A stretch of 64,000 nt of DNA from Gemmatimonadota bacterium. GTDB taxonomy: Bacteria; Gemmatimonadota; Gemmatimonadetes; Gemmatimonadales; Gemmatimonadaceae. The notes beneath the pieces were generated by a model. It was not told the origin of the DNA and made no database searches. It saw only the letters and a list, made by a program, of their open reading frames with translations. This document shows, in pieces, positions 27,222 through 37,548 of the stretch; position 1 is the first letter of the stretch; every line of letters begins with the position of its first letter. The DNA is taken from the NCBI GenBank assembly GCA_021298835.1, contig JAJTHG010000027.1, positions 62,001 through 126,000 of the forward strand, in the 5' to 3' direction. The position numbers and the translations under genes were made by a program.

Positions 27222-28409
27222 ATGCGCTTCGCCTGCTGGGACGACGCGACGGCGAGCCGGTTCGAGCCGTTCGCCCTCACGCGGCCGGTGTCGGAGGCGC
27301 GCGCCGGGGCGCTGCTGGTGCGCGAGCGCTGGGCGTGGGCGCTGGGCGGCGAGGCGATCGGGTTCGTGGCCGCGCCCCATCTCGCGGAGTTCGACGAGCC
27401 GTGGGCGCCCGGCGCCCTCGCAGCCGTGCCGGCCGGGACAGTGCTGGCCCACGCGCGCTTCGCGCCGTCGCTCGCCCGGGCGGCGGCCGCCGACGCGTGG
27501 ACCCACGAGGGACGCTGCGTCGCGGTGCGCCTCGCGCGCGACGTGCCCGCCGAGGCCCTGCGCGGCGACGCGGTCACGCTCGAGGCGCTGACGCCGCCGG
27601 GCGCCGCGACCGCGGAGGTGGCCGGCTGGTGGCTGGACGCCCCGTGGGACCTGGTGCGCCACCTCCCGGCGATGCTCGCCGCCGACGTCCCCGTGCTCGC
27701 CAAGGCCCTCAAGGCGAAGGCCCTCGGGGGGTCGGCCGTGCGGGGCGCGCACACGGTGTACGTGGAGGAGGGGGCCGAGGTCGAACCGTACGTACTGCTC
27801 GATGCGCACGCGGGGCCGATCCTCATCCGCCGCGGCGCGGTGGTGCAGGCCTACACGCGCCTCGTCGGCCCCGCCGTCGTGGGCCTCGACTCGACGGTCG
27901 TCGGCGACCGCATCGCGAGCGTGAGCATCGGCGAACGCTGCAAGGTGCACGGCGAGGTGTCGTCCACGGTGTTCTTCGGGCACGCGAACAAGGCCCACGA
28001 CGGGTTCGTCGGGCATTCGGTGCTGGGCCGCTGGGTGAACCTCGGTGCCGGCACGACCACGTCGAACCTCAAGAACACCTACGGGTCCGTGCAGTGCTGG
28101 ACCCCGGGCGGGCTCGCCGATACGGGCCTGCAGTTCCTGGGCTCGCTGCTGGGCGATCACGTGAAGACCGGCATCGGCCTGCAGCTGACGACGGGCTCGG
28201 TGCTCGGCGCGGGCGCGAACGTCTTCGACGCGATGCCCCCCCGCGTCGTCGCCCCGTTCTCGTGGGGCAGCCACGCCCCGTACGAGCTCTTCGCGCTGGA
28301 GAAGTTCGTCGCGGTCGCCGAGCGGATGATGGGCCGACGCGCGGTGTCCATGACGCCGAAGGCCCGGCGCTGGCTCGAAGCCGCGCACGCGGCGCGCTGG
28401 CGCGCCTGA
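27222..28409 (+). CDS. alternate GlmU-like sugar nucleotidyltransferase / hexapeptide protein
   Basis: A 395-residue protein. The N-terminal part (MRFACWDDATASRFEPFALT, RPVSEARAGALLVRERW) resembles the degenerate nucleotidyltransferase domain of the alternate bacterial GlmU family, without the usual LAAGxGTRM loop. The C-terminal half is a left-handed beta-helix with VFFGHANKAHDGFVGHSVLG and LGAGTTTSNLKNTYG. It likely makes or modifies a UDP-sugar such as UDP-GlcNAc. ATG 27216 and 27222 are both possible; AAGGA lies nine bases before 27222, which also gives the family N-terminus. Confidence 0.78.
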   Translation: MRFACWDDATASRFEPFALTRPVSEARAGALLVRERWAWALGGEAIGFVAAPHLAEFDEPWAPGALAAVPAGTVLAHARFAPSLARAAAADAWTHEGRCVAVRLARDVPAEALRGDAVTLEALTPPGAATAEVAGWWLDAPWDLVRHLPAMLAADVPVLAKALKAKALGGSAVRGAHTVYVEEGAEVEPYVLLDAHAGPILIRRGAVVQAYTRLVGPAVVGLDSTVVGDRIASVSIGERCKVHGEVSSTVFFGHANKAHDGFVGHSVLGRWVNLGAGTTTSNLKNTYGSVQCWTPGGLADTGLQFLGSLLGDHVKTGIGLQLTTGSVLGAGANVFDAMPPRVVAPFSWGSHAPYELFALEKFVAVAERMMGRRAVSMTPKARRWLEAAHAARWRA

Positions 28410-28415
28410 GACGCG

Positions 28416-29231
28416 ATGCGGGTCTGGGTCCTCGGGAGCGGGAGCCGCGGCAACGCGGTGCTCATCGAATGCGCGGGGACTCGGCTGCTCGTCGATTGCG
28501 GCTTCTCGCCTCGGGCGCTGGCCGGCCGGCTGGCGGCGATCGGCTTCGCGCCGTCGGACGTGCACGCCGTCGTGCTGACGCACGAGCATCAGGACCACGC
28601 AAAGGGGGCGGCCGCGGGGGCCGCGCGCTTCGGCTGGCGGGTCCATGCGACGGAGGGGACGCTCCGGGCGCTCGGCGCCGTGCCCAACGCCGAGTCCTTT
28701 CCGGCCGGCGCGACGGTGGCGGTCGGGCACGCCGTGGTCGAGACGGTGCGGGTGCCGCATGACGCGGCCCAGCCAGTGGCCGTGGTCGTGAGCGATCCCG
28801 CGGGCGGAGCGCGCTGCGGTGTGGCGTTCGACCTTGGCCACGTGCCGGCGGCGATGCTCCCGTGCTTCCGCGATCTCGACGTGCTCGTCCTCGAGGCGAA
28901 CCACGACCCCGACCTCCTCGCGGCGGGCCCGTACCCGCCGTCGGTGCGGGCCCGCATCGCCTCGCGGGTCGGGCATCTCTCGAACCCCGAGGCGGCCCGG
29001 GCGATCCGTGCCTTCGCCCATCGTGGGCTTCGGCACGTGGTGCTCGCCCACCTCAGCGAAACAAGCAACGCGCCAGCGGTCGCGCTGGCGACCGTGCGAG
29101 GCGTGCTCGAGGGCTCGAGGTTCCGCGGCGCGCTGCACGCGGCACCGCCCGACGGGCCGATCGGGCCCTTCGCTCCGGTGCGGACACGGGTCGGCGCACC
29201 GGCGCAATTCGAGCTCGGCCTCTTCGCGTAA
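28416..29231 (+). CDS. metallo-beta-lactamase-fold hydrolase (YycJ/WalJ-like)
   Basis: A 271-residue MBL-fold protein. Signature LGSGSRGNAVLIE at the N-terminus and the metal motif VLTHEHQDHAKG (HxHxDH) near residue 53, then VPHDAAQPV, FDLGHVP, LEANHD and VLAHLSETSN supply the remaining ligands. The SGSRGN...THEHQDH pattern is that of YycJ/WalJ, linked to cell-wall or DNA-repair processes in Firmicutes. It follows the GlmU-like gene by six bases. Confidence 0.9.
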   Translation: MRVWVLGSGSRGNAVLIECAGTRLLVDCGFSPRALAGRLAAIGFAPSDVHAVVLTHEHQDHAKGAAAGAARFGWRVHATEGTLRALGAVPNAESFPAGATVAVGHAVVETVRVPHDAAQPVAVVVSDPAGGARCGVAFDLGHVPAAMLPCFRDLDVLVLEANHDPDLLAAGPYPPSVRARIASRVGHLSNPEAARAIRAFAHRGLRHVVLAHLSETSNAPAVALATVRGVLEGSRFRGALHAAPPDGPIGPFAPVRTRVGAPAQFELGLFA

Positions 29232-29279
29232 CCGCGCCACCGCGCGCCCGGCCAACCGGACGTCGGGCGACCGGCGCGG
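29232..29279. terminator. compound GC hairpin between convergent genes
   Basis: Outer stem CCGCGCC / GGCGCGG (29232-29238, 29273-29279) and inner stem CGCCCG / CGGGCG (29245-29250, 29264-29269). It lies just after the MBL stop and before the end of the convergent exported gene. There is no T-tract on either strand. Confidence 0.35.
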
Positions 29280-29299
29280 CGGCGACGGCCGCCCCGCCT

Positions 29300-31333
29300 T
29301 CACTCGATGCGCCGGACCCGCGGAATGGCGCGGTTCGCCGCGTGACGCAGCGCGTCGGACCCGCGGGGATCGTCCGGGGTCGTGTTGGCGATCACGAAGA
29401 GCACTTCGATCTGGCCGATGGCCTTCTTCCCGCAATCGCCGAGGGCATCCACCGCCGCGACGCGGGTGCGTTCGCGCAGGCCGGTGAGCAGGCGCGCCAC
29501 GGCCTCGACGTCCGGGCTGCTGGGCGGGGCTACGGCGAACGTCAGGGCTTCGCCGGCGACCTGCCCGAGCGGCGCGATGACCGCGGTGTCGGCCGCGCAC
29601 GCACCGGCGAAGCCGGCCACGAGCGCGGCGCGCCGGATCTCGTATTCCAGAGGGATGGCGCGGGCGGCGGGGGACCCCCACGCGCGAGTCGCCCGGTCGA
29701 TCACGGACAGGGCCGGTGCGGCGGGCACCGAATCGCGATTCACCATACCACCGGCTGCCCCCGGCGATGACGGCGCGCCCGGTGCCGCGGGCGCGGCGGT
29801 CGGGGGGGGCGGTGGCGGTGGCGTAGTATCGAGTGCCATGGCGCTGCGGTGGGCCAGCCACGCCTCGAGGAGATCCTGCCGTCCGGACTGCCCGATGCGC
29901 GCCAGCGCCCGCGCGGCGGCGGTCGCCACCGCCAGGGCCTCCGGCACGCTCGCCGCCTGGCGCGGCGCCGACTCGAGGGGGGTCGGGGATTCGAGCAGCC
30001 CCCGGACCGCGTCCCCGGCGGCGCTGGCATATGGTCCCAGCGTCTCCACGGTGCGCGCCACCAGCACGTCCACAGCGGAGCCATGTTCGCCGGCGAGTCC
30101 CGCCACGGTTCCGACCACGGGTCCGGCCGCGTCGCCCAGCGCGGCCACGAGGTCGAGGGCACGGGCGAGCGGCGCCGCGTCGGCCGCGCCGCGATCCACG
30201 TCGGCCGGGGTCAGGCTGCGCGCGCGTTGGGCAAGCACCGGCAGGCGCTCACGGACCACCTGCAACAGGGTGTCCACGGTGCGGATGCGCCCCGGGTTGT
30301 TCGCGACGAGGCGACCGAGGGCTCGCCCGACCGTGTCGGCGACGGCACGGTCGCGCTCCTCGCGCCACCGCTGGGCGAGCACGGCGACGAACGCGTCCGG
30401 ATCGATCTGGATGCCGAGCGGCTGCTGCAGCACGCGCTCGAGGACGCGAGCCGCGCGCTTGCGCGCCAGTGGGAAGGGATCGGAGAGCGCGGCCGACACG
30501 ACGGGGGCGAGGACGCGCGGCCCCAGTTCACCGAGCACGCTGGCCGCCGAGTCCCCACCTTCGCCCAGCAGCTGGTTGGCCAGCTGCCGGATGTCGGCGG
30601 CCGTGTAGATCCGCGGACACTTGCCGGTCAGGGGCGCCGGGCGGCTCGCGCTGTCGCCGGCGGACAGGGCGACCGTGACGGAATCCACGAAGCCAGCCAT
30701 CGCCCCGCAGGCCACGTCCCACGGCTGCACCAGGACCGGCTCGCCGCCTCGCGGCCCGGCGACGCTGTCCGACAGGACGAAGACGAGGCCGACCTCCTCG
30801 CCGCGCATGGCGCAGGCGAGCGCGAAGGTGCGCAGGATGTTCGCCCGCACCTGCGAGACGACGACCGGCGACGGGAGCGACGATTCGGCCGCCGTCCCGC
30901 ACTTCGAGTCGATGGCCCGCCGCGCGAAGTCCGCGATGCGGCCGGTCAGCTCGCGGGCCTGGGCCAGCGGCAGCCGCACGATGGATCGATCGGCGCCGGC
31001 GCGACCCCACACGACATCGCCGTCGCCATCGGAGAAGAGGACGGAGGGAGGCGCATCGTCGAGCGAGGCGAGGGGCACGTCGAACTTGGGCCCCGTCGGC
31101 ACGGGCGCGGTCTTCGGCGGCTTGTCCGCCGGCGAATTGTTCGCCGGCAACTTGGGCGACGGTCGCGTCGGTCCGGGTCGCCTGGCCTGGGCCGGGAGCG
31201 ACGGGACGACGAGCCCCAGCGCGACCGCAAACGCGAGCACGGTCCCGCCACGCGGCCATGCCGCGCGCGGACCGGCCGTCCCTTCCGGACCTCGCCGCGG
31301 CGCGGGACCAGTTACCCAAGCGACAGGCAGCAT
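29300..31333 (-). CDS. large exported helical-repeat protein, unknown function
   Basis: About 677 residues from ATG 31333; a TTG at 31378 would add 15. A signal peptide or anchor (TVLAFAVALGLVVPSLPAQA) ends near residue 54, then a Pro/Lys spacer. The mature protein is mostly helical, with HEAT-like repeats (LGPRVLAPVVSAALSDPFPL, ARKRAARVLERVLQQPLG, RAVADTVGRALGRLV), a Pro-run linker near residue 515, and a C-terminal part RTRVAAVDALGDCGKKA. Probably periplasmic scaffolding, by architecture only. It faces the SulP gene divergently and ends convergently with the MBL gene. Confidence 0.7.
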   Translation of the reverse strand: MLPVAWVTGPAPRRGPEGTAGPRAAWPRGGTVLAFAVALGLVVPSLPAQARRPGPTRPSPKLPANNSPADKPPKTAPVPTGPKFDVPLASLDDAPPSVLFSDGDGDVVWGRAGADRSIVRLPLAQARELTGRIADFARRAIDSKCGTAAESSLPSPVVVSQVRANILRTFALACAMRGEEVGLVFVLSDSVAGPRGGEPVLVQPWDVACGAMAGFVDSVTVALSAGDSASRPAPLTGKCPRIYTAADIRQLANQLLGEGGDSAASVLGELGPRVLAPVVSAALSDPFPLARKRAARVLERVLQQPLGIQIDPDAFVAVLAQRWREERDRAVADTVGRALGRLVANNPGRIRTVDTLLQVVRERLPVLAQRARSLTPADVDRGAADAAPLARALDLVAALGDAAGPVVGTVAGLAGEHGSAVDVLVARTVETLGPYASAAGDAVRGLLESPTPLESAPRQAASVPEALAVATAAARALARIGQSGRQDLLEAWLAHRSAMALDTTPPPPPPPTAAPAAPGAPSSPGAAGGMVNRDSVPAAPALSVIDRATRAWGSPAARAIPLEYEIRRAALVAGFAGACAADTAVIAPLGQVAGEALTFAVAPPSSPDVEAVARLLTGLRERTRVAAVDALGDCGKKAIGQIEVLFVIANTTPDDPRGSDALRHAANRAIPRVRRIE

Positions 31334-31442
31334 GGCGAACACAGGAGGAAGGTTCGGTCGCTCCAACGTCGGACGCAAGCTGTCGGGCGGAAATGGGCAC
31401 GACGCGGGGGTGTTCCCATTGCTCGCCTTGCTCCCCGCCGCC

Positions 31443-31448
31443 TAGAGT
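31443..31448 (+). promoter_or_regulatory. candidate -10 box of a leaderless mRNA (SulP gene)
   Basis: TAGAGT is followed by five bases (TGGCA) and the ATG at 31454. No Shine-Dalgarno sequence is present. Confidence 0.42.
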
Positions 31449-31453
31449 TGGCA

Positions 31454-33064
31454 ATGGCCAGTGCCGTTCCCGTCGTCCCGGCCCGCGACGCGCCCCGCTC
31501 CATTTTCTCCGCCGAGCCCCCGCCGCCGCCGGGCCGAGCGGACTGGCACCGCGACCTGCTCGCCTCGCTGATCGTCGCGCTCGTGGCGCTCCCGCTCTGC
31601 CTCGGCGTGGCGCTGGCGTCGGGCGCGCCCCTGATCGCGGGACTGGTGGCGGGGGTGATCGGCGGCCTCGTCGTCGGTCCGCTCTCGGGGTCGGCGCTGA
31701 TGGTGAGTGGCCCGGCGGCCGGCCTGACGGCCGTGGTGCTCTCGGCTGTCACGACCCTCGGGCACTTCGACCGCTTCGTGGTGGCCGTGTGCATCGGCGG
31801 CGTGGTGCAGGTGGCCCTCGGGACGGCCCGCGCGGGCTTCGTGGCGTACTACATCCCGAACGCCGTCATCAAGGCGATGCTCGCCGCGATCGGCGTCATC
31901 CTCATCCTCAAGCAGGTCCCGCACGTCGTCGGATATGATCCCGATCCGCTCGGCGACGAGGCGTTTCGTCAGGCGAACTCGGAGAACACGTTCACGGCGA
32001 TCGGCCACGCGCTGGGTGCCGTCGAGCCGCTGGCGCTGGCCCTCGGGGTCGCCTCCCTCGGGATCCTCTTCGCGTGGGAACATCCGAGCCTGGCGGGGGT
32101 GCGCCGCCGCCTGCCCGGCCCGCTCGTGGTCGTACTGCTCGGCCTGGCCACCCAGATGCTCGCCGCCTCGAACGGGGCCGGCCTCGCGGCCTCGCATCTT
32201 GTCGCCCTGCCGACGCCGGGAACGGCCGCCGCGTTCCGGGCGCAGTTCGTGCGCCCGGACTGGACGGCGCTCGCGGACGCCGACACCTGGCGGATCGGGC
32301 TGATGGTGGGACTCGTCGCGAGCGTCGAGACGCTGTTGTCGCTCGAGGCGACCGACAAGATGGACGCCTGGCGCCGACGCTCGCCCGCCAACCGCGAGTT
32401 GTTCGCGCAGGGGGTGGGGAACGTGCTGAGCGGCCTGGCCGGCGGCCTCCCCGTGACGGGGGTCATCGTGCGCTCGGCGGCGAACGTCGCCGCAGGCGCC
32501 CGCACCCGCCGGTCGGCCACGCTGCACGGCGCGTGGCTCCTGCTCGCGGTGCTCCTGCTGCCGGGGCTGCTCAACCGGATCCCGCTGGCGGTGCTCGCCG
32601 CGGTGCTGCTGCACACGGGCTGGAAGCTCGCCCATCCGCGCGTGCTGCGCAGCACGTGGCGGCTGGGCTGGATGCAGTTCGTCCCGTTCGTGGCGACGTT
32701 CGCCGCGATCCTGTTCACCGACCTGCTCGTCGGCATCGGCGTGGGGAGCGCGGTCGCCGCGGTGTTCATCCTGCTGGAGCACCTGACGGCGCCGTGCTTC
32801 ACGGAGGTCTCGGCGCCGGGCGCGCTGCTGCGCCGACTCCGGCTCAACGGCCACGTGACCTTCCTGAACAAGGCGATGCTCCGGCGCGAGCTCGACGCGC
32901 TGGCGCCCGGCGACCGGATCGAGATCGACGGGCGGGACGCGCAGCGCATCGATCCCGACGTGCTGGAGATCCTGCACGAGTACCACCTGACCGCACGGCT
33001 CAAGGACGTGGACTACCGGCTCGTGGGGGTGCCCGAGCCGAGCGCCGCCGCTGCCGCGCACTGA
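31454..33064 (+). CDS. SulP-family anion permease, likely bicarbonate/Na+ transporter
   Basis: A 536-residue membrane protein with about ten or more hydrophobic helices, starting RDLLASLIVALVALPLCLG, then SGPAAGLTAVVLSAV and a C-terminal STAS-like domain (about 450-530) with HVTFLNKAMLRRELDALAPG and IEIDGRDAQRIDPDVLEIL. SulP proteins carry sulfate or bicarbonate. The beta-carbonic anhydrase gene starts 13 bases after it, a pairing known for bicarbonate-type SulP systems, so bicarbonate is the favoured substrate by context. The ATG lies behind a -10-like TAGAGT. Confidence 0.88.
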   Translation: MASAVPVVPARDAPRSIFSAEPPPPPGRADWHRDLLASLIVALVALPLCLGVALASGAPLIAGLVAGVIGGLVVGPLSGSALMVSGPAAGLTAVVLSAVTTLGHFDRFVVAVCIGGVVQVALGTARAGFVAYYIPNAVIKAMLAAIGVILILKQVPHVVGYDPDPLGDEAFRQANSENTFTAIGHALGAVEPLALALGVASLGILFAWEHPSLAGVRRRLPGPLVVVLLGLATQMLAASNGAGLAASHLVALPTPGTAAAFRAQFVRPDWTALADADTWRIGLMVGLVASVETLLSLEATDKMDAWRRRSPANRELFAQGVGNVLSGLAGGLPVTGVIVRSAANVAAGARTRRSATLHGAWLLLAVLLLPGLLNRIPLAVLAAVLLHTGWKLAHPRVLRSTWRLGWMQFVPFVATFAAILFTDLLVGIGVGSAVAAVFILLEHLTAPCFTEVSAPGALLRRLRLNGHVTFLNKAMLRRELDALAPGDRIEIDGRDAQRIDPDVLEILHEYHLTARLKDVDYRLVGVPEPSAAAAAH

Positions 33065-33077
33065 GGCCCCGACCGCC

Positions 33078-33707
33078 ATGCAACGCTACAAGCGGATCTT
33101 CGAGAACAACGACGCCTGGGCCCGCACGATGCTGGCCGAGGACCCCGAGTTCTTCCACAAGACGGAAGCGCGCCAGGAGCCGCACTTCCTGTGGATCGGG
33201 TGCTCCGACAGCCGGGTGCCGGCGGAGCAGCTCGCGGGGGCGGTCCCGGGGGACATCTTCGTGCACCGCAACATCGGCAATCAGGTCTGGGCGACGGACC
33301 TGAACCTGCTCTCGGTTCTGCACTACGCGGTGCACGTACTCGACGTGAAGCACGTGATCGTCTGCGGGCACACGCGCTGCGGCGCGATCAAGGCCGCGTA
33401 CGGCCAGCACGCGTTCGGGATCCTCGACCACTGGCTGTCGGACCTGCGCACGGTGATCCGGCACCACCACGAGGAGCTCGAGGCGATCGAGGACGAGTCC
33501 CAGCGCCTCGACCGCATCGGCGAGCTCAACGTGCTGCAGCAGGTGGGGATCCTCGCGCGGACGCCGACGATCCTCGACGCGTGGGCCCGTGGCCGCCGCC
33601 CGCTGCTGCACGGTCTGGTGTACGACGTCTCGGACGGGCACCTGCGCTCGGTCGTCGAGGCGATCGACGGGACGGACAAGGCGGCGCAGCTGCTACCCGT
33701 GGGCTGA
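33078..33707 (+). CDS. can: beta-class carbonic anhydrase
   Basis: A 209-residue enzyme interconverting CO2 and bicarbonate. Zinc and catalytic residues: WIGCSDSRVPAEQL near residue 39 (Cys, Asp, Arg) and HVIVCGHTRCGAIKAA near 93 (His, Cys). GDIFVHRNIGNQV is the usual active-site segment. It lies directly behind the SulP permease and probably supplies or uses its bicarbonate. It ends convergently with groEL. Confidence 0.96.
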   Translation: MQRYKRIFENNDAWARTMLAEDPEFFHKTEARQEPHFLWIGCSDSRVPAEQLAGAVPGDIFVHRNIGNQVWATDLNLLSVLHYAVHVLDVKHVIVCGHTRCGAIKAAYGQHAFGILDHWLSDLRTVIRHHHEELEAIEDESQRLDRIGELNVLQQVGILARTPTILDAWARGRRPLLHGLVYDVSDGHLRSVVEAIDGTDKAAQLLPVG

Positions 33708-33745
33708 CGGTCGCGTCACGGTCGAGTCGGTACCCGGAACGCCGA

Positions 33746-33777
33746 CCGGGCGCCCTCCCTCGCAGGAGGACGCCCGG
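33746..33777. terminator. hairpin between convergent can and groEL
   Basis: CCGGGCGCCCTCC pairs with GGAGGACGCCCGG (33746-33758 with 33765-33777) apart from one C/A mismatch; six-base loop. No T-tract. It may stop transcripts from both sides. Confidence 0.45.
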
Positions 33778-33803
33778 TGGACGTCAGCCGGAGCCGAACG
33801 GGC

Positions 33804-35763
<1,960 letters not shown>

Positions 35764-35809
35764 GAGTTGACCTCCGGTGTGTGTAGGGTGTGGTGAGTAT
35801 CGTGAGCTG

Positions 35810-35836
35810 TTGGCACTCACCGCGCGTGAGTGCCAA
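35810..35836 (-). promoter_or_regulatory. CIRCE operator for HrcA
   Basis: A perfect 9-9-9 inverted repeat: TTGGCACTC, nine bases, GAGTGCCAA, close to the consensus TTAGCACTC-N9-GAGTGCTAA. It sits right at the expected transcript start of groES, so HrcA should repress groESL until heat stress. No hrcA is in the window. Confidence 0.93.
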
Positions 35837-35843
35837 CACGAGA

Positions 35844-35872
35844 AATCTCACCTGATCACCCCCGGCAGTCAA
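35844..35872 (-). promoter_or_regulatory. candidate groESL promoter
   Basis: Minus strand: -35 TTGACT (plus 35867-35872), 17-base spacer, -10 GAGATT (plus 35844-35849). The start would be near 35837, just before the CIRCE. A second -10-like TAAAGT (plus 35898-35903) with a weak -35 lies in an unusually AT-rich block at 35884-35930 and could be an additional promoter. Confidence 0.5.
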
Positions 35873-35992
35873 GTGCCGACGGAAGACTCAAGTCTTTACT
35901 TTACAATGACTTACGGACTGCCATAACGACAAGCGCCGAGCGGCCGGATTGTCACGCCGGCATGCCACCTGCCAGTCTTGCGTATGCAAGGC

Positions 35993-36784
35993 CTAGCGGA
36001 GCGAACGCCCCCGACCCGCCAACAGGGCGTGCGCCATGGCGAGTCCCTCGAGCGTGAGGTCCGGCTCGACCCGGTCGATGGACTGGCACAGCGGCTGGAT
36101 CGCCGACGCGAGCCCACCCGTCGCGATCACGCGCGGCACCTGCGCCGTCGGCCACTCCGCCTTCAGTCGCGCCACCAGCCCGTCGATGCTGGCCGCCGCC
36201 CCGAACATCACGCCGGCGCGGATGCAGAGGTCGGTGCGCTTCCCCATCGCCCGCGCCGGCGCCACGAGCTCCGTCGCCGAGAGGCGCGCCGCGCGACGGA
36301 AGAGCGTCTCCGCCGAGGTCCGGATGCCGGGCTGGATGATGCCGCCGTGGAAGACCCCATCGGCCGTGATGCAGTCGTACGTCGTCGCCGTGCCCAGGTC
36401 CACGACGATGCAGTCCACGCCGAAGCGCCGGCTGGCGGCGAGCGTGTTGATGATCCGGTCGGCCCCGACGGTGTGGGGTTCGTCCACCTCGAGCCGGATC
36501 GGGAGCGGGCTCGACGCATCCACCACCACCGGCTCGACACCCGGCAGGCGCCGGCACGCCTCGGCCAGCGGATGGGTGAGGGCGGGCACCACCGAGCCGA
36601 TCGCGGCGCCGGTGATCGCGCCCGGGACGATGTCGGCCATCGCGAGCAGCCCGCCGAGCTGCACGGCCAGCTCGTCCGGGGTGCGCGACGGCTCGGTCGT
36701 CAGCCGCCAGTGATGACGCACCGCCTCGCCCTCGCAGAGGCCGACGGTGGTCTCGGTGTTGCCGACATCGAAAACGAGCAGCAT
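35993..36784 (-). CDS. coaX: type III pantothenate kinase
   Basis: A 263-residue kinase for the first step of CoA synthesis. MLLVFDVGNTETTVGL at the start is the phosphate loop (Asp), GADRIINTLAA near residue 113 and VDLGTATTYDCI near 130 complete the ASKHA fold active site. The frame is open far upstream; the family N-terminus and ATG 36784 fix the start, 17 bases after birA. CoaX often follows birA, as here. It is the last gene of a sixteen-gene run. Confidence 0.95.
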   Translation of the reverse strand: MLLVFDVGNTETTVGLCEGEAVRHHWRLTTEPSRTPDELAVQLGGLLAMADIVPGAITGAAIGSVVPALTHPLAEACRRLPGVEPVVVDASSPLPIRLEVDEPHTVGADRIINTLAASRRFGVDCIVVDLGTATTYDCITADGVFHGGIIQPGIRTSAETLFRRAARLSATELVAPARAMGKRTDLCIRAGVMFGAAASIDGLVARLKAEWPTAQVPRVIATGGLASAIQPLCQSIDRVEPDLTLEGLAMAHALLAGRGRSLR

Positions 36785-36801
36785 GGCGAGCGGGGCGGGA
36801 G

Positions 36802-37542
36802 TCAGGCGAAGCGCAGCGAGCCGGCGTGAAACGTGGCGAGTCCGTCGGGACCGCGCACCTGCAGGCCGCCGTCCGCGGCGAGGCCGACGACGATGCCGAC
36901 GCCGGGCGACGTCACCGCCCGACCGACGGCGCGGTCGCGCACCGCCCATCGGGCACGTTCGTCGGGGGAGAGCGGCCCCGCCGTCCGCGCCGCGCGGCGC
37001 GCGGCCTCGACGACCGCGGCGAATACCGCCGGTGGGGCCGCGCGGTCGAGCGCGGCGGCGCTCGGCTGGTCGTCCGGCACCCGCAGGTTGACGCCCACCC
37101 CGACGACGACGTGCGAGGGCACGCCGTCCTGCCACCGCGCCTCGAGCAGGATGCCGGCGAGCTTGCCGTCGCCGGCGAAGACGTCGTTGGGCCACTTGAG
37201 GGTCAGGGGCACCGGGTCGGCGAGCGGGGCGAGCGCGTCGGCGAGTTCGAGGCCGACCCGCAGGGCCAGCACGCCGGCGGCCGCCGCGTCGCGCGGCCGG
37301 GCAACGACCGAGCACCAGACGCCGGCCCCCGGCGCGCTCGCCCACGCGCGGCCGTGGCGCCCGCGCCCCGCGCGCTGGGCGTCGGCGAGCACGACCGTCC
37401 CCACCGCGGCACCGGACGCGGCCAGCGCCTGAGCGCGATCGTTCGTCGAGGGGAGCGCATCGTACACCTCGACGGCCGGCACGCCGAGGCGCGCCGCCCA
37501 CCCTGCCCCGTCCAGCCCGTGCCACGTCGCGCCGCCGGCCAC
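36802..37542 (-). CDS. birA: biotin--[acetyl-CoA-carboxylase] ligase
   Basis: A 246-residue BirA without an N-terminal DNA-binding domain, so it is a ligase and not a repressor. LPSTNDRAQALAASG, QRAGRGRHGRAWASAPG (biotinyl-AMP loop), LKWPNDVFAGDGKLAGILLE and VGVGVNLRVP are present. GTG start, six bases after uppP. Confidence 0.95.
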   Translation of the reverse strand: MAGGATWHGLDGAGWAARLGVPAVEVYDALPSTNDRAQALAASGAAVGTVVLADAQRAGRGRHGRAWASAPGAGVWCSVVARPRDAAAAGVLALRVGLELADALAPLADPVPLTLKWPNDVFAGDGKLAGILLEARWQDGVPSHVVVGVGVNLRVPDDQPSAAALDRAAPPAVFAAVVEAARRAARTAGPLSPDERARWAVRDRAVGRAVTSPGVGIVVGLAADGGLQVRGPDGLATFHAGSLRFA

Positions 37543-37548
37543 GCCCGG

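Noticed and set aside
35977-35990. CTTGC-GTAT-GCAAG hairpin after coaX
   Set aside because: Five pairs only and no T-tract. It may end the coaX run but cannot be told from chance.
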